DNA from: Mesobacillus maritimus
GTDB taxonomy: Bacteria > Bacillota > Bacilli > Bacillales > Cytobacillaceae
Length of the DNA: 64,000 nucleotides
Assembly (NCBI RefSeq): GCF_023715205.1
Contig: NZ_JAMBNR010000002.1
Span: forward strand, 372,001 to 436,000
Direction: 5' to 3'
Below the pieces are notes generated by a model. The model worked only from the letters and a program-made list of their open reading frames with translations, was not told where the DNA came from and did no database searches. Below, in pieces: positions 44,485-53,363 of this stretch; positions within the stretch are counted from its first letter, which is position 1, and every line of letters begins with the position of its first letter. The translations under genes and the position numbers were made by a program.

Positions 44485-45474
44485 ATGAATAAGGTAGTAA
44501 ACCCTCAAAAAGTAGCACAGGGAATTTATCAGATAGAGATACCGACTCCATTTCCTGTTGGACCAGTAAACGTCTATCTTCTTGAAGGAGATTGCCTAAC
44601 ACTTGTTGATGTGGGACCGCTCACAGAGGAGGCATGGCAAACATTGTCTCAGGGACTTAAGGAAATCGGATATGAGATCACCGATATACAGCAAATTGTG
44701 TTGACTCATCATCACGTCGATCATTTCGGGTTGTTGGAACGTGTTCGAAAGGTTTCCGGAGCTCGAACGTATGCTCATCCGATGGCGGTTCCTTATGTAG
44801 AATTAAACGGGAAATTCTTGTCTTATCATTCTCGTTTTTTCTTTGAGCTTTATACCGAATGTGGTGTTCCAGAGGAGTCTCTAACAGTGATTGATAAATT
44901 CCATAATAGGACGATGACGAAATTTTGTGAGAAAAGCCAAATAGATGAATGCTTAAAGCATGAACAAACCCTTCCGAATATGCCTGAATGGCAAATACTC
45001 TATACACCTGGGCACGCACAAAGCCAAATTTCTTTATACAGAGAGAGTGATCGTGTGATGATTGCGGGGGACCATATCATCGAGCATATCTCATCAAATG
45101 CGTTTATTGAACCTCCTCAGAACCAGTCCGGAAGTCGTCCGCTTACCCTTATTCAGTATCGTACCGCTTTGGAAATGTGCGCGGACAAAGAGATTGAGAT
45201 CATTTTTTCAGGTCACGGTGTCCCTGTAACCAACCATCGTGAGAAGATTTTGGAGAGACTCCAGAAAAATTGGCTTAGGACAGACAAGCTGCGAAGCTTT
45301 TTGAAAGATGGGGAAAAGACAGCTTACGAACTGACGACATTACTATTTCCCAACGCCTATAAAAAAGAGCTTGCGCTTACTTTGTCAGAGACATTGGGGC
45401 ACATTGATTTGCTGCGAATTCTTCATCAAATTGAAGTTAAGAGAAGGAATGGAGTTTTGTATTATTCCTTGTAA
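44485..45474 (+). CDS. MBL-fold metallohydrolase (glyoxalase II-like)
   Basis: 329 residues. N-terminal strand INPVN-like start, then LTHHHVDHFGLLERV (about 73-87) supplying the zinc ligands, YTPGHAQSQISLY with the third His, IAGDHII with the bridging Asp, and FSGHGVPV. The last 90 residues add a winged-helix-like C-terminal domain, as in many YqgX/LACTB2-type hydrolases. No signal peptide. A GGGAGGATAAATA leader precedes the ATG. Substrate unknown. Confidence 0.9.
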   Translation: MNKVVNPQKVAQGIYQIEIPTPFPVGPVNVYLLEGDCLTLVDVGPLTEEAWQTLSQGLKEIGYEITDIQQIVLTHHHVDHFGLLERVRKVSGARTYAHPMAVPYVELNGKFLSYHSRFFFELYTECGVPEESLTVIDKFHNRTMTKFCEKSQIDECLKHEQTLPNMPEWQILYTPGHAQSQISLYRESDRVMIAGDHIIEHISSNAFIEPPQNQSGSRPLTLIQYRTALEMCADKEIEIIFSGHGVPVTNHREKILERLQKNWLRTDKLRSFLKDGEKTAYELTTLLFPNAYKKELALTLSETLGHIDLLRILHQIEVKRRNGVLYYSL

Positions 45475-45898
45475 TTTTTAATCTAGATTGCTCGAAACGA
45501 ATGAATCTCAATCGTCTGATATTAGAATAAAAATTTTCCCAAAAAGATAGCCAAACATCGCATATGGATGATTGGCTTTTTTTGTGTGGACCCAGGGAGC
45601 TAGTTAAGTAAAGGTATAGCGGAATATGTTCCAACCGTTGTAGTATTCCTTCATTCCAAATTTATGGTACTTCATTGCTATTCTTTAGTTATTTGGAACA
45701 GATAATAAAAATGGGTGAAACAATAGTGTTTCATCCTTTTTTAATGAAAAAAAAACTAAGTTAAGAGTTTTAAAACAAAAATAGTTTGAATATTCATAAA
45801 ATGATGAATAAAAAACGTACAACCTCATAGTCTAAGTAAAAAGCATATCACATAATATCTCAATTTAAAGATTAATTTATGGATTGGAGAGAGTTCAT
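45475..45898. other. 424-base gap with one terminator
   Basis: An imperfect hairpin at about 45548-45582 (AGCCAA...TTGGCT plus T run) probably ends the MBL gene. The rest is AT-rich and should hold the promoter of the carboxylase operon. No gene seen. Confidence 0.5.
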
Positions 45899-47458
45899 TT
45901 GAATCAATTCGAAGAGAAATCAATGAATCATTATATTGATGAGCTAGTCAATCGAAAGGAAAAGGCAAAGCTAGGAGGAGGAGAAGATAAAATTTCGCGT
46001 CAGCACGAAAGCGGATATTTAACAGGTAGGGAACGGATCAATAAACTTGTTGACGCAGATTCGTTTATTGAGTTTGGTTTGCTCGCCCATTCAGATCAGC
46101 CTGGAGCTGAGGAAAAAAGTGCGGGTGATGGAATCATTACTGGTTTAGCAAAGGTCGATGGGAGACCTGTAGTTGTACAAGCTGCAGATAAGACTGTTTT
46201 TGCTGGGACGGAAGGGATGGTCTATTTTCGTAAAACTAGAGCCCTTCATGATTATGCGTTAAAACGTGGATTGCCTATGCTCAACTTAAAAGAAGGTGGA
46301 GGTCTGCGAATGCCAGATGGGATGGGTGCAGATAAATTCAGCCAAATGCTGTTTTGGGACGAGCTTCTTTTACATAATCGGCGAGTGCCTATGATCACGT
46401 CCATTCTAGGGGATAGTTTTGGAGGTCCAACATGGGTAGCGGCAACCTCGGATTTTGTGAACCAATTAAAAGGGACAACCATGGCTGTTGCCGGACCAAG
46501 GATGTTAGAAGTTGCAACCGGAGAAAGAGTGAGCAATGAAGAACTTGGTGGTTGGAAAATACATGCTAATTATACTGGGCAAGTAGACAGTTTCACAGAA
46601 AGTGAAGATGAAAGTATTAAGGAGTTAAAACAGTTCTTAGGATATATGCCTTCAAATGCAAATGAGCTCCCTCCTTATAAGGAAACGGATGACAACCCAT
46701 ATCGAAGATTAGATAGAATCGTAGATATTGTACCGACTAGAAGAACTCGTGCCTATAATATGAAAAAAGTCATTCAGGAAATCGTTGATGATGGTCTATT
46801 TATGGAACTAAAAGCCCTATATGGGGAAGCACTTATTACTGCATTAGCTAGGATAAATGGAAGAGTAGTGGGGATTATCGCAAATCAGCCAATGAAATTT
46901 GCTGGGGCTGCGGGAGCAAAGGAATGTGAGAAGGCAACAGATTTTATTTGTTTATGTGACTCCTACAATATCCCATTAATCTTTTTACATGATATACCAG
47001 GATTCAGAGTTTCTTCAGAAGCTGAAAAAGTAAAAATGCCCACTAAAATTATGATGTGGAATCAGGCCTTAGCCCAGTCAACTGTACCGAAAATCTCCGT
47101 TGTTATTCGAAAAAGTATTGGTGCAGCATATGCGAATATGGGAGGCCCTACAATGGGGGCAGATTTTGTTGTTGCTTGGCCAACAGCTGAAATAAACTTT
47201 ACAGGGCCAGAGGTTGGAGTCAATGTGGTTTACGGTCGGCAATTACAACATTCGAAGAATCCAAAAGAGGATCGCAGAAAACTATTGGAGTTATGGGGCT
47301 TTGATAGTTCACCTTATGTAGCAGCGGGTAAACATTTAATCGACGATGTGATTGACCCACGAGATACCAGAAAGTTTCTTTCACAAACTTTAGAATTCTC
47401 TTGTGGAAACGGAGTCATTGGTGAACACAGACTTTCTAATTGGCCGACAGGGTTTTAA
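45899..47458 (+). CDS. acyl-CoA carboxylase, carboxyltransferase (beta) subunit
   Basis: 519 residues from a TTG start about eight bases behind GGAGAGA; an upstream TTG at 45884 overlaps that site. The two crotonase-like halves of the carboxyltransferase are complete: GGGEDKISRQHESGYLTGRERI near the start, GGGLRMPDGMG where acetyl-CoA binds, and the C-terminal GAAYANMGGPTMGADFVVAWP. It resembles propionyl-CoA carboxylase beta or methylmalonyl-CoA decarboxylase alpha. No biotin carboxylase or carrier gene is beside it, so partners must be elsewhere or the enzyme acts as a decarboxylase. It leads an operon with a symporter and an acyl-CoA ligase. Confidence 0.88.
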   Translation: MNQFEEKSMNHYIDELVNRKEKAKLGGGEDKISRQHESGYLTGRERINKLVDADSFIEFGLLAHSDQPGAEEKSAGDGIITGLAKVDGRPVVVQAADKTVFAGTEGMVYFRKTRALHDYALKRGLPMLNLKEGGGLRMPDGMGADKFSQMLFWDELLLHNRRVPMITSILGDSFGGPTWVAATSDFVNQLKGTTMAVAGPRMLEVATGERVSNEELGGWKIHANYTGQVDSFTESEDESIKELKQFLGYMPSNANELPPYKETDDNPYRRLDRIVDIVPTRRTRAYNMKKVIQEIVDDGLFMELKALYGEALITALARINGRVVGIIANQPMKFAGAAGAKECEKATDFICLCDSYNIPLIFLHDIPGFRVSSEAEKVKMPTKIMMWNQALAQSTVPKISVVIRKSIGAAYANMGGPTMGADFVVAWPTAEINFTGPEVGVNVVYGRQLQHSKNPKEDRRKLLELWGFDSSPYVAAGKHLIDDVIDPRDTRKFLSQTLEFSCGNGVIGEHRLSNWPTGF

Positions 47459-47502
47459 TACCTATTTTAAAATACTAGGACTTAGCCAAAGGAGGTGATA
47501 GA

Positions 47503-47943
47503 ATGCTATCTTTCGAGAAAAATAAATGGGAAGCCTATGTGGGCTTTTCCCAAAACGAAGCACTGAAGGTATTGGAAAAAGCCTTGGATGAAAATGGCGT
47601 TGAATATAACCTTACAAAAGGGAAACCAAATGTAATGTACGACTCAAAAAATGACCAATTCATCATAAAAACAGATGATATGTGTATTGCGCTAATTTAC
47701 GTTTCCGCCGACCCGATTACGAGATTGTTTGCAAATTTAATCGGGACAGGGGATAGGTTAGGTGGTATCACATTAATCTCTATTAAATATGCAAATAAAA
47801 CCCAATTAATACCAATATTGAATTCGTTTGTTAAACATTCAACCAACCATCCATGGAAAATAAATGCTCACCCGCGGTTCCAATTTGCAGTCTTATTGCA
47901 ATTAATAAATAAATTCAAATGGAAAAAAGTTACTATGGATTGA
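47503..47943 (+). CDS. hypothetical protein (146 aa) in carboxylase operon
   Basis: ATG behind a strong AGGAGGTGATAG. No signal peptide or membrane helix; alternating strands and helices (NEALKVLEKALDENGVEYNL, QFIIKTDDMCIALIYVSADP). I do not recognise it. Its place between the carboxyltransferase subunit and the transporter genes suggests a part in the same pathway. Confidence 0.7.
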   Translation: MLSFEKNKWEAYVGFSQNEALKVLEKALDENGVEYNLTKGKPNVMYDSKNDQFIIKTDDMCIALIYVSADPITRLFANLIGTGDRLGGITLISIKYANKTQLIPILNSFVKHSTNHPWKINAHPRFQFAVLLQLINKFKWKKVTMD

Positions 47944-47985
47944 GAAAAAATGATATAAGCTACTAATTATTAATGGGAGGTAAAA

Positions 47986-48225
47986 ATGCAAGAGAATAAT
48001 TGGTTTCCATTACCACGGCGGGATGGTCTATTTATCTTAGGGTTGCTTTTGTATACAGTCATTTTCTTTTCTCCTTGGACCTATAATGTCATGATTTTGA
48101 ATATCTCGTTGCTAGCCTGGGGTGCTTATTTGCTTTGTATACTCGCCCCATTAACCGGAATCATGCTCGCTTTAAAAGATAAGGAAGCAAATCTAGAGAC
48201 GAATATAGAGGGAGGAGAGTCTTAA
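47986..48225 (+). CDS. small membrane protein, DUF3311/YhdT-like symporter companion
   Basis: 79 residues with two membrane segments (about 13-30 and 36-60) and a Glu-rich tail, the same layout and length as 2234-2473. It ends two bases before the symporter gene. AGGTAAAA leader after GGGAGG. Confidence 0.78.
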   Translation: MQENNWFPLPRRDGLFILGLLLYTVIFFSPWTYNVMILNISLLAWGAYLLCILAPLTGIMLALKDKEANLETNIEGGES

Positions 48226-48227
48226 AT

Positions 48228-49685
48228 ATGCGAATAACTGAAACAGTTATTATGATTATATATTTGTTGTTCTGTATCCTCCTTGGTGTTTTGTCTCAGA
48301 GACGAATTTCGTCATCAAATCAAGGAATAGATGAATATTACGCTGCCGGTAGGAATATCGGGACAGGAATGAACTCTTTAGCTATGTTGGCTGCACTAGG
48401 TAGTGGCGGGTCTTTTATGGCTATTGTTGGAACTGCATGGAATTTAGGCATTCCTTTCATTGGCTGGATGGTAGTAGGATCATGTGTTGGCTTCCCTCTA
48501 GCTAGTATTCTAGTAGCAAGGCAATTAAGAAACTCTAAAAAAATAACTGTCTCAGAATTTATTGAGGATCGTTACAAAGGTAGCAATTTCCTCAAGATTG
48601 CTGTACCCATTATTATCATTATAGGTTCCGGAATGTATCTGATGTCCCAAATGAAGGCAGGAGGTTTAATGACCTCTTATGTAACGGGGCTGAATTACGA
48701 GTGGGGTTTAGTCATTATTAGTATCGTTTTCTTCCTGTATGTTTCAATGGGTGGGATGTTAGCGGTTACATGGACAAATATTCTCCAAGGTCTATTACTA
48801 TCGCTTCTTACAATTTTACTTGTAGTTGCAGGGATCATTAACTTGCCGATTGGCTGGGGTGAATTCTTAAAGAGCGCAACCGAGCAAAATGCTGCATTAG
48901 GTATTGCAGGTGGAACGGTTCCTATCGCAGGCTATATTGGTGCATTTTTAACTTGGGCAACAGCGGTATGTGTAACACCACATTTAATTATGCGAGTATT
49001 TACTGCCTCCACAATTAAATCAGCTAAATTGTCTCTTAATATTAGTATGTTGATTTTTGGGCTTCTAATGGCATCAACAATCTTTGTTATCGTTCCTTAT
49101 GTACCTACTTTAGGTGAGACGGTACTTCAAAGTAATCCTTCTGATATGTGGATGTTATTGATTGCCGAAAACTTTTTCGGTCCATTACTAATGGGAATCA
49201 TTGCAGCTGGCGTGCTAGCAGCAGTTATGTCCTCAACAGATGCTTTGCTTTTAGCGATAAGCAGTTCTGTGGCCTATGATTTATACAAAGGAGTTGTAAA
49301 ACCAGATGCAACTCGCACCCAAATTCTGAAAGTTTCTGGAATAGCTACATGGATTATAGGTATTTTTGTCATGATCCTTACCCTTAATCCTCCTCCGTTT
49401 CTAATTGTTCTATATACAGCAGCTGTTGGCTTTATGGTTTCCTCATTCTTTAGCCCAATCGTGTTAGGGATTTGGTGGAAACGGACAAATAATATTGGGG
49501 CAATCGCTGGTTTAATCTCAGGCTCCGTTTCTTTCATGATCGCCTTTTTGTTTTTCGACTTACCATATAACTCCGAAATCCTTATCGGACTTCCAATCTC
49601 TTTACTTGTTACGATTGTTGTTTCGTCGTTGACAGAAAAGCCTTCTAAGGAAGTTATTTCTAGAATGGAATCTTATCATCGGTAA
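48228..49685 (+). CDS. sodium:solute symporter (SSS family)
   Basis: 485 residues with about 13 membrane segments; NQGIDEYYAAGRNIGTGMNS near the start and MSSTDALLLAISSSVAYDLY (about 328-347) at the sodium site. Related to, but clearly different from, the symporter at 2486. Encoded between a carboxyltransferase and an acyl-CoA ligase, so it probably imports the carboxylate that the ligase activates. Starts two bases after the small companion gene. Confidence 0.9.
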   Translation: MRITETVIMIIYLLFCILLGVLSQRRISSSNQGIDEYYAAGRNIGTGMNSLAMLAALGSGGSFMAIVGTAWNLGIPFIGWMVVGSCVGFPLASILVARQLRNSKKITVSEFIEDRYKGSNFLKIAVPIIIIIGSGMYLMSQMKAGGLMTSYVTGLNYEWGLVIISIVFFLYVSMGGMLAVTWTNILQGLLLSLLTILLVVAGIINLPIGWGEFLKSATEQNAALGIAGGTVPIAGYIGAFLTWATAVCVTPHLIMRVFTASTIKSAKLSLNISMLIFGLLMASTIFVIVPYVPTLGETVLQSNPSDMWMLLIAENFFGPLLMGIIAAGVLAAVMSSTDALLLAISSSVAYDLYKGVVKPDATRTQILKVSGIATWIIGIFVMILTLNPPPFLIVLYTAAVGFMVSSFFSPIVLGIWWKRTNNIGAIAGLISGSVSFMIAFLFFDLPYNSEILIGLPISLLVTIVVSSLTEKPSKEVISRMESYHR

Positions 49686-49757
49686 GGAATCCATCAATAC
49701 AACAATGTATTATTTTGGAGAAGTTATTATCACGTTCTAATAGAAGGGAGTAGGATT

Positions 49758-51467
49758 ATGAAAGAAAAAGATTATCTAAATCAGCTTAATAGCTTATGGA
49801 ATAAAAATTGGCCAGCTAATCTACCTAAAGAAGCTAATTATCCCTTTGGAGAAAAATTGATTACCGAGTATTTAAGTGAATGGGCAGAAATTCATCCAAA
49901 TAAAACCTGTTTAATATGGTATGGACATGAAATAACGTACAAACAATTAGATGATTTAAGTAGTAAATTTGCTTCGTATTTAGCTGAAAAAGGACTACAA
50001 AAGGGAGATCGAGTCGCTGTATTTCTTCCGACTAGTCCTCAATTTCATATAGTATTTTGTGGAATTTTAAAATTAGGATGTATACATGTCCCTGTAAACC
50101 CGATGTTTAAAGAGCAGGAATTATTATATGAACTAAATGATACGAGTGCCAAATTGATTGTTACAACGGTGGATTTATATCCGTTGGTTGAAAAGGTGAG
50201 GAAGAAAACTAGTTTACAAGAAGTCATTTCAACTAGGATTGAAGACTTTCTTCCAGACAATCCTACAATACCGGTTCATCCATCACTACTCACTAAAAAT
50301 GAAAAAATTTTAGAAGTACCGGATTTAATGAAGATTTTGGATCAACAAAGTACAATTTATCCTAAATATGAAATAAGCCTAGATGATGTTGCTGCCTTAA
50401 ATTATACAGGCGGTACCACTGGAGTACCTAAGGGGTGTGAACATACACAACGTCATATGGTTTATACCTGTGCAACAGTGTCTACTTTTACAAACCAATA
50501 TCAATCAGAGGATATCGTTTTAGCCTATCTACCATCCTTTTGGATTGCTGGCCAAGGTGTATGTGTGCTAATGCCAATATTCACTGGAGTAACTCATATC
50601 ATCCTTGGACGTTGGGATGCAGAGGCGGTATTACAGGCAATCGAAAAATATAAAGTCACACATACTGGCGGAATACTAGATAACTTTGTAGAGTTAATGA
50701 ACCGAGAAGATATTGAAGAGTATGATTTAAGTTCAATTAGAGACATTTCTGTAGCTTCCTTTGTAAAGAAAATGAACATAGATTATCGAAAAAAATGGAA
50801 AGAACTATCAGGAAGCACAATGAGAGAAATGGCCTACGGAATGACAGAAACGTGTACATTTGATACTTTTACGACTGGTTTACAAGAAAATGATCTTGAT
50901 TTAAAGGGTCAGCCAGTCTTTGTTGGAATACCAATGCCAGGGACAGAAATGAAGATTGTTGATTTTGAATCTGGGAAACTGGTTCCATTAGGTAGTGAGG
51001 GAGAGATTGTCATTCGAACCCCATCTTTGCTCACCTCCTATTGGAATAAACCAGAAGAAACAGAGAAGGCTCTCCGAAATGGTTGGCTTCACACTGGAGA
51101 TGTTGGTTTAATTGATGAAGATGGATTTGTTCACTTTTTAGGACGCAGAAAAGAAATGCTCAAAGTAAAAGGAATGAGTGTATCACCACCAGAAATTGAA
51201 TCGATATTAAGTCGGCACCCGGCAGTAATCGGTTGTGGAGTGATTGGGAAAGAACATGAGGAAAAAGGTGAAATTCCAGTTGCCTTTGTGCAACTGAACC
51301 CAGATTACCAAAGTGCTCCAAGTAAAGATGACCTACAAAATTGGTGTAAAGAGCAAATGGCCGTGTATAAGGTTCCAGTAGTAATCATCATTGAAGAACT
51401 TCCTTTAACGGCAACTGGGAAGGTTAAAAAAGAGGAATTGAAGAAACTGTTATATAAAATGATTTAA
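49758..51467 (+). CDS. AMP-dependent acyl-CoA ligase
   Basis: 569 residues of the ANL superfamily. The phosphate loop is LNYTGGTTGVPKGCEHTQ (about 214-231), the adenine motif AYGMTET, the hinge GWLHTGDVGLIDEDGFVHFLGRRKE (about 447-471) and the catalytic Lys is in TATGKVKKEEL near the end. It makes an acyl-CoA from a carboxylic acid and ATP; the chain length preference is not readable. Last gene of the carboxylase-symporter operon. GAAGGGAGTAGG leader. Confidence 0.9.
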   Translation: MKEKDYLNQLNSLWNKNWPANLPKEANYPFGEKLITEYLSEWAEIHPNKTCLIWYGHEITYKQLDDLSSKFASYLAEKGLQKGDRVAVFLPTSPQFHIVFCGILKLGCIHVPVNPMFKEQELLYELNDTSAKLIVTTVDLYPLVEKVRKKTSLQEVISTRIEDFLPDNPTIPVHPSLLTKNEKILEVPDLMKILDQQSTIYPKYEISLDDVAALNYTGGTTGVPKGCEHTQRHMVYTCATVSTFTNQYQSEDIVLAYLPSFWIAGQGVCVLMPIFTGVTHIILGRWDAEAVLQAIEKYKVTHTGGILDNFVELMNREDIEEYDLSSIRDISVASFVKKMNIDYRKKWKELSGSTMREMAYGMTETCTFDTFTTGLQENDLDLKGQPVFVGIPMPGTEMKIVDFESGKLVPLGSEGEIVIRTPSLLTSYWNKPEETEKALRNGWLHTGDVGLIDEDGFVHFLGRRKEMLKVKGMSVSPPEIESILSRHPAVIGCGVIGKEHEEKGEIPVAFVQLNPDYQSAPSKDDLQNWCKEQMAVYKVPVVIIIEELPLTATGKVKKEELKKLLYKMI

Positions 51468-51503
51468 TATTAGTACCTCAAAAAAATTTGAACGCAAAGT
51501 ATG

Positions 51504-51536
51504 AACGGGACAGGGGTATCTTTGTCCCGTTTTCTC
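51504..51536 (+). terminator. terminator of the acyl-CoA ligase operon
   Basis: Stem AACGGGACA (51504-51512) with TGTCCCGTT (51523-51531), then TTCTCT. A short member of the GGGACAG group. Confidence 0.75.
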
Positions 51537-51632
51537 TGTTTATTCTTATTACACTTGAATTTATGCTTAATGAAAAAAAGGGCATGTTATATATTGAATA
51601 GTTTTTAGAATCAATTACAAAAAGGGATAATC

Positions 51633-52835
51633 ATGGGGGACAAAATGGAAGAAGAATTGCAGGTTCTAGAGGATTTTTTAATCGATATTGAATTGCTGGA
51701 TCAATTAGAATCACGTATATCTGAGTTTAATGTTTTTGAAACACTTGGAATCTTTCAGACTGAGATCCGTCATAGTAACGTACTCTCTTGGTTAATTAAA
51801 CCCTTGGAAAACCACGGTTTGAGCGAAACTTTTCTTAGAAAATTGATGCAACAGATTTTTATAGGCAACCGAAATTATATGAAGCAAATTGGGGTCTCTA
51901 TGTTAGAGGTAACGACTATGGATCTAACTGATGTACAGGTTATGCGTGAATGGAAAAACATAGATATAACTATCGTTTCTGAAGAGAATAACATGGTTTT
52001 GGTAATTGAAAATAAGGTTCTTAGTAAGGAGTCCAAACATCAACTTAAAAAGTATTTAAATATTATAACAACGGAATATCCAAATTACCGCAAAATATTT
52101 GTCTACCTAACACCGGAAGGGGATATCCCTTCCGATCAGGAAAACTGGTTGATTTTCAGCTACCATCAAGTACTCGATATTCTTATTAAAGCAAAGGACT
52201 TGAGAAAAGACTTTATTAATGAAAGAGTCGAACAATTTCTAGACCAGTATATCGAAATCTTGAGGAGGTATTTTATGGGGGATAACGAGTTAGAAAAAAT
52301 ATGTCGTGAAATCTATTTTAAACATCAGAAGGCATTGGATTTAATTTTTGAATATAAACCTGATTTAGATTTAGAAATAAGTAAGTATATCGAAGATTTG
52401 ATTGAGTCGAATAGAAAATTCAGCCTGGATACTAGTTCGAAAACATATGTAAGATTTATCTCGAAAAATATAGATGAACTGATTCCAAGGCAGGGTCAAG
52501 GATGGACTAAAACAAAGAGGATATTGCTTTGGGAGTTTCAAAATCGTAATGATAAATTGTCTCTTAAGTTAATCATTGGTCCTGGTGAACAAGAAATAAG
52601 AGAGAAACTCTATAAAATAAGCGAAAAACATCCATCGTTGTTTAAATCTAGAATGTCTACCCTTTCCGGTTTATATACACAGATATATTCAACGGAAATA
52701 CTCCCCAAAAATTTCCTTAATGACCAGGATGACCTTGAGGTAATTAAAAATAAAATAAATCAAAAGTTGGAAAAACTCTTCGTTGGAGATCTTAAACAAA
52801 TAGAAGATGTATTAGTGCAGGAATATAATAACTGA
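51633..52835 (+). CDS. PD-(D/E)XK nuclease superfamily protein (PDDEXK_4 type)
   Basis: 400 residues. The N-terminal block FNVFETLGIFQTEIRHSNVLSWLIKP (about 32-57) is the mark of the PDDEXK_4 group, with E44 as a possible active-site residue. The nuclease core is D111 (NIDITIVSEENN) and E126-x-K128 (LVIENKVLSKESKHQL). The C-terminal 200 residues are helical and of unknown role. Members are found in defence islands and may cut DNA. AAAAAGGGATAATC leader. It stands alone, with its own terminator. Confidence 0.82.
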   Translation: MGDKMEEELQVLEDFLIDIELLDQLESRISEFNVFETLGIFQTEIRHSNVLSWLIKPLENHGLSETFLRKLMQQIFIGNRNYMKQIGVSMLEVTTMDLTDVQVMREWKNIDITIVSEENNMVLVIENKVLSKESKHQLKKYLNIITTEYPNYRKIFVYLTPEGDIPSDQENWLIFSYHQVLDILIKAKDLRKDFINERVEQFLDQYIEILRRYFMGDNELEKICREIYFKHQKALDLIFEYKPDLDLEISKYIEDLIESNRKFSLDTSSKTYVRFISKNIDELIPRQGQGWTKTKRILLWEFQNRNDKLSLKLIIGPGEQEIREKLYKISEKHPSLFKSRMSTLSGLYTQIYSTEILPKNFLNDQDDLEVIKNKINQKLEKLFVGDLKQIEDVLVQEYNN

Positions 52836-52908
52836 TTTAAAGTTGCTTTTGATATAAATTTGTTCAATGCCTAACTTAGTACATGTTTATTTTTGCCCTC
52901 ACGTGAAG

Positions 52909-52936
52909 CGTTCAGAAAACCTCTGAACGTTTTTTT
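52909..52936 (+). terminator. terminator after PDDEXK_4 gene
   Basis: Stem CGTTCAGA (52909-52916) with TCTGAACG (52922-52929), five-base loop, seven Ts. Confidence 0.85.
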
Positions 52937-53008
52937 GGGATTTAAGTATTAAGTTGTCCCTTGAGTTAATATTGCATTTCCAGTAATTAATAGTCCGTAT
53001 TTGTTGTA

Positions 53009-53037
53009 CTGACAACTTATATATATTAATATAATGT
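53009..53037 (+). promoter_or_regulatory. candidate promoter of the GHKL operon
   Basis: CTGACA (53009-53014), 17 bases, then TAATGT (53032-53037). The -35 side overlaps a short palindrome GTTGTACTGACAAC. It would give a leader of about 120 bases to the small gene at 53162. Confidence 0.4.
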
Positions 53038-53161
53038 AATAGATTGGTAATTTTATAGGGATGTTAGCATAGGAGTAAGTAGCTAACATATGACAATGAT
53101 CTCCAGCTGCAACGAGGGATGAACAACTTCATTCCTTATGTGCACTAATAGGGGGATCTTC

Positions 53162-53341
53162 TTGAAAGCGTATTATTTATCTTATAAGAGCACGCAAACA
53201 GCAGTGTACGAATGTTGCTGTACCATAAAAAATAAAACAGAGGGTGATATCTCGGATCCAAGATATCGAAGAAGAATCTTTGGGGTTAGTCCCAACCCAC
53301 TCCAAAAAGCAGTAAAAACCAAAAGTAATTTTACATTTTAG
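53162..53341 (+). CDS. possible small first gene of the GHKL operon (59 aa)
   Basis: TTG start six bases behind AGGGGGA; the frame is open to an ATG at 53138 that has no such site. The product is basic and cysteine-containing: KAYYLSYKSTQTAVYECCC, then a polar stretch with RYRRR and KAVKTKSNF. It ends 22 bases before the start of the ATPase gene. Real gene or a decayed leader; not recognised. Confidence 0.4.
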   Translation: MKAYYLSYKSTQTAVYECCCTIKNKTEGDISDPRYRRRIFGVSPNPLQKAVKTKSNFTF

Positions 53342-53363
53342 AGGAATAGATGAGGTGTATAGA

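Noticed and set aside
48045-48060. TTGTATACAG inside the small membrane protein gene
   Set aside because: Matches the GntR-type site but lies in coding sequence; probably chance.
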